Source of the DNA: HGM12587 sp964602445
GTDB lineage: Bacteria; Bacillota; Clostridia; Lachnospirales; Lachnospiraceae
Assembly: GCA_964602445.1 (NCBI GenBank)
Contig: CAZRQV010000049.1
Span: 1-5,028 of the forward strand
Direction: 5' to 3'
Length of the DNA: 5,028 nucleotides
Below are positions 4,637 to 5,028 of this stretch, piece after piece (positions within the stretch are counted from its first letter, which is position 1; the number at the start of each line of letters is the position of its first letter). A program made the position numbers and the translations under genes. Under the pieces are notes generated by a model that saw only the letters and a list, made by a program, of their open reading frames with translations, was not told the DNA's origin and did not search any database.

Positions 4637-4652
4637 ACCTCCGTACCTCCGC
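4637..4652 (-). repeat. tandem 8-mer motif, copy C (minus orientation)
   Basis: The minus strand reads GCGGAGGTACGGAGGT, two CGGAGGT units at 8-bp spacing, 6 nt beyond the recombinase stop codon. Copy B at 4080-4095 differs from it only by two A/G changes. Position beside the recombinase gene fits an arm-type binding site, which is inference. Confidence 0.5.
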
Positions 4653-4658
4653 TATCCA

Positions 4659-5028
4659 TCAGCAAGATATTCTCAGTTTCGGTTTCACACTGCAAAGTTC
4701 CATACGGTCAAGCGGATTAAAAAGATTGAAATCCTGTGACAAATCGTTGCCGAACATCTGCACATACTCCCGCACCACTGTAATGTCACTATGTCCCAGT
4801 ATTTTCTGTAGTCGAAAGATATCTCCACCATTCAGAATCCACTTCTTAGCGAATGTGTGACGATATAAATGTGCTGAAGTTTTCTGCACTCCTCTGCTAT
4901 GGTTATAGTCAGCCAACATATCCTGATAAGTACGCAAATCTCCCTTGCCACCTCTGCTGTTGCAGAACACATAATCTGTAGGCTGTCCTTTGCGATACCT
5001 GAGATATTCCCTCAGTATTTTCGCTAAT
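4659..5028 (-). CDS. Tyrosine recombinase/integrase, C-terminal catalytic part, cut by right edge
   Basis: The frame is open from the right edge to a TGA at 4661-4659, giving the last 122 residues. The GTG/Met seen at 4970 is internal, because the reading frame continues upstream as RYRKGQPTDYVFCNSRGG. Catalytic residues of the tyrosine recombinase family are visible: HLYRHTF supplies the HxxR pair, LGHSD the following His, and VREYVQMF the nucleophilic Tyr. The first catalytic Arg and the N-terminal arm-binding and core-binding domains lie beyond the edge. The enzyme cuts and rejoins DNA at attachment sites to insert or excise a mobile element. The short tail after the Tyr (about 30 residues) looks complete. 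A structured, repeat-rich stretch follows the stop codon, where an element end could lie. Whether it is an integrase of an ICE, a phage or a smaller element cannot be told from this part. Confidence 0.92.
   Translation of the reverse strand, partial: LAKILREYLRYRKGQPTDYVFCNSRGGKGDLRTYQDMLADYNHSRGVQKTSAHLYRHTFAKKWILNGGDIFRLQKILGHSDITVVREYVQMFGNDLSQDFNLFNPLDRMELCSVKPKLRISC

Noticed and set aside
4659..4970. Recombinase as a complete 103-aa gene starting at the GTG at 4970
   Set aside because: The frame stays open to the right edge and encodes conserved-looking recombinase sequence upstream, so the gene is cut by the window rather than naturally short.
1..5028. CRISPR array
   Set aside because: There is no set of regularly spaced identical repeats of 24-40 bp; the repeats seen are short inverted or tandem 8-mers.

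Overview
The window is AT-rich, with strong AGGAGG-type ribosome binding sites and sigma-A-like promoters. This suggests a low-GC Firmicute, most likely a gut-type Clostridia (Lachnospiraceae-like). It looks like accessory DNA from an integrated mobile element: a tyrosine recombinase cut by the right edge, a helicase-like replication ATPase of the kind carried by integrative elements, a small XRE regulator, and a putative nucleotide-modification gene cluster. The taxon is inferred from style only.

Layout. At 1-48 is the 5' half of a tRNA-Leu(CAA) gene on the minus strand, running off the left edge. Positions 49-409 hold no gene but several AT-rich inverted repeats. At 410-1915 (minus) is a 501-residue P-loop ATPase with its own RBS and a plausible promoter. 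Positions 1936-2251 are non-coding and contain a likely terminator (2170-2211), an AT-rich palindrome and other short inverted repeats. At 2252-3596 three minus-strand genes form a tight operon: an Nmad3-like protein (280 aa), a four-cysteine small protein (111 aa), and a 51-aa acidic protein whose start overlaps the previous stop. A good promoter (TTGCAA-17-TATAAT) precedes the operon. A divergent XRE repressor gene (3755-4105, plus) shares the 158-bp control region, which carries a perfect palindrome that is a likely operator. Positions 4106-4246 hold strong hairpins acting as terminators between convergent genes. At 4247-4471 (minus) is a small helical protein. Positions 4472-4658 contain highly structured, non-coding DNA. 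From 4659 to the right edge is the catalytic C-terminal part of a tyrosine recombinase.

Reading of the whole. The recombinase would move the element and the ATPase would help replicate it. The XRE protein probably controls itself and the divergent operon. The Nmad3-like operon is the likely cargo, perhaps a DNA-modification or anti-phage function; that role is inference. The least expected signal is a tandem 8-mer motif (consensus RCGGARRTACGGARGT) present three times, each at or just beyond the 3' end of a gene, which may be protein-binding sites of the element.
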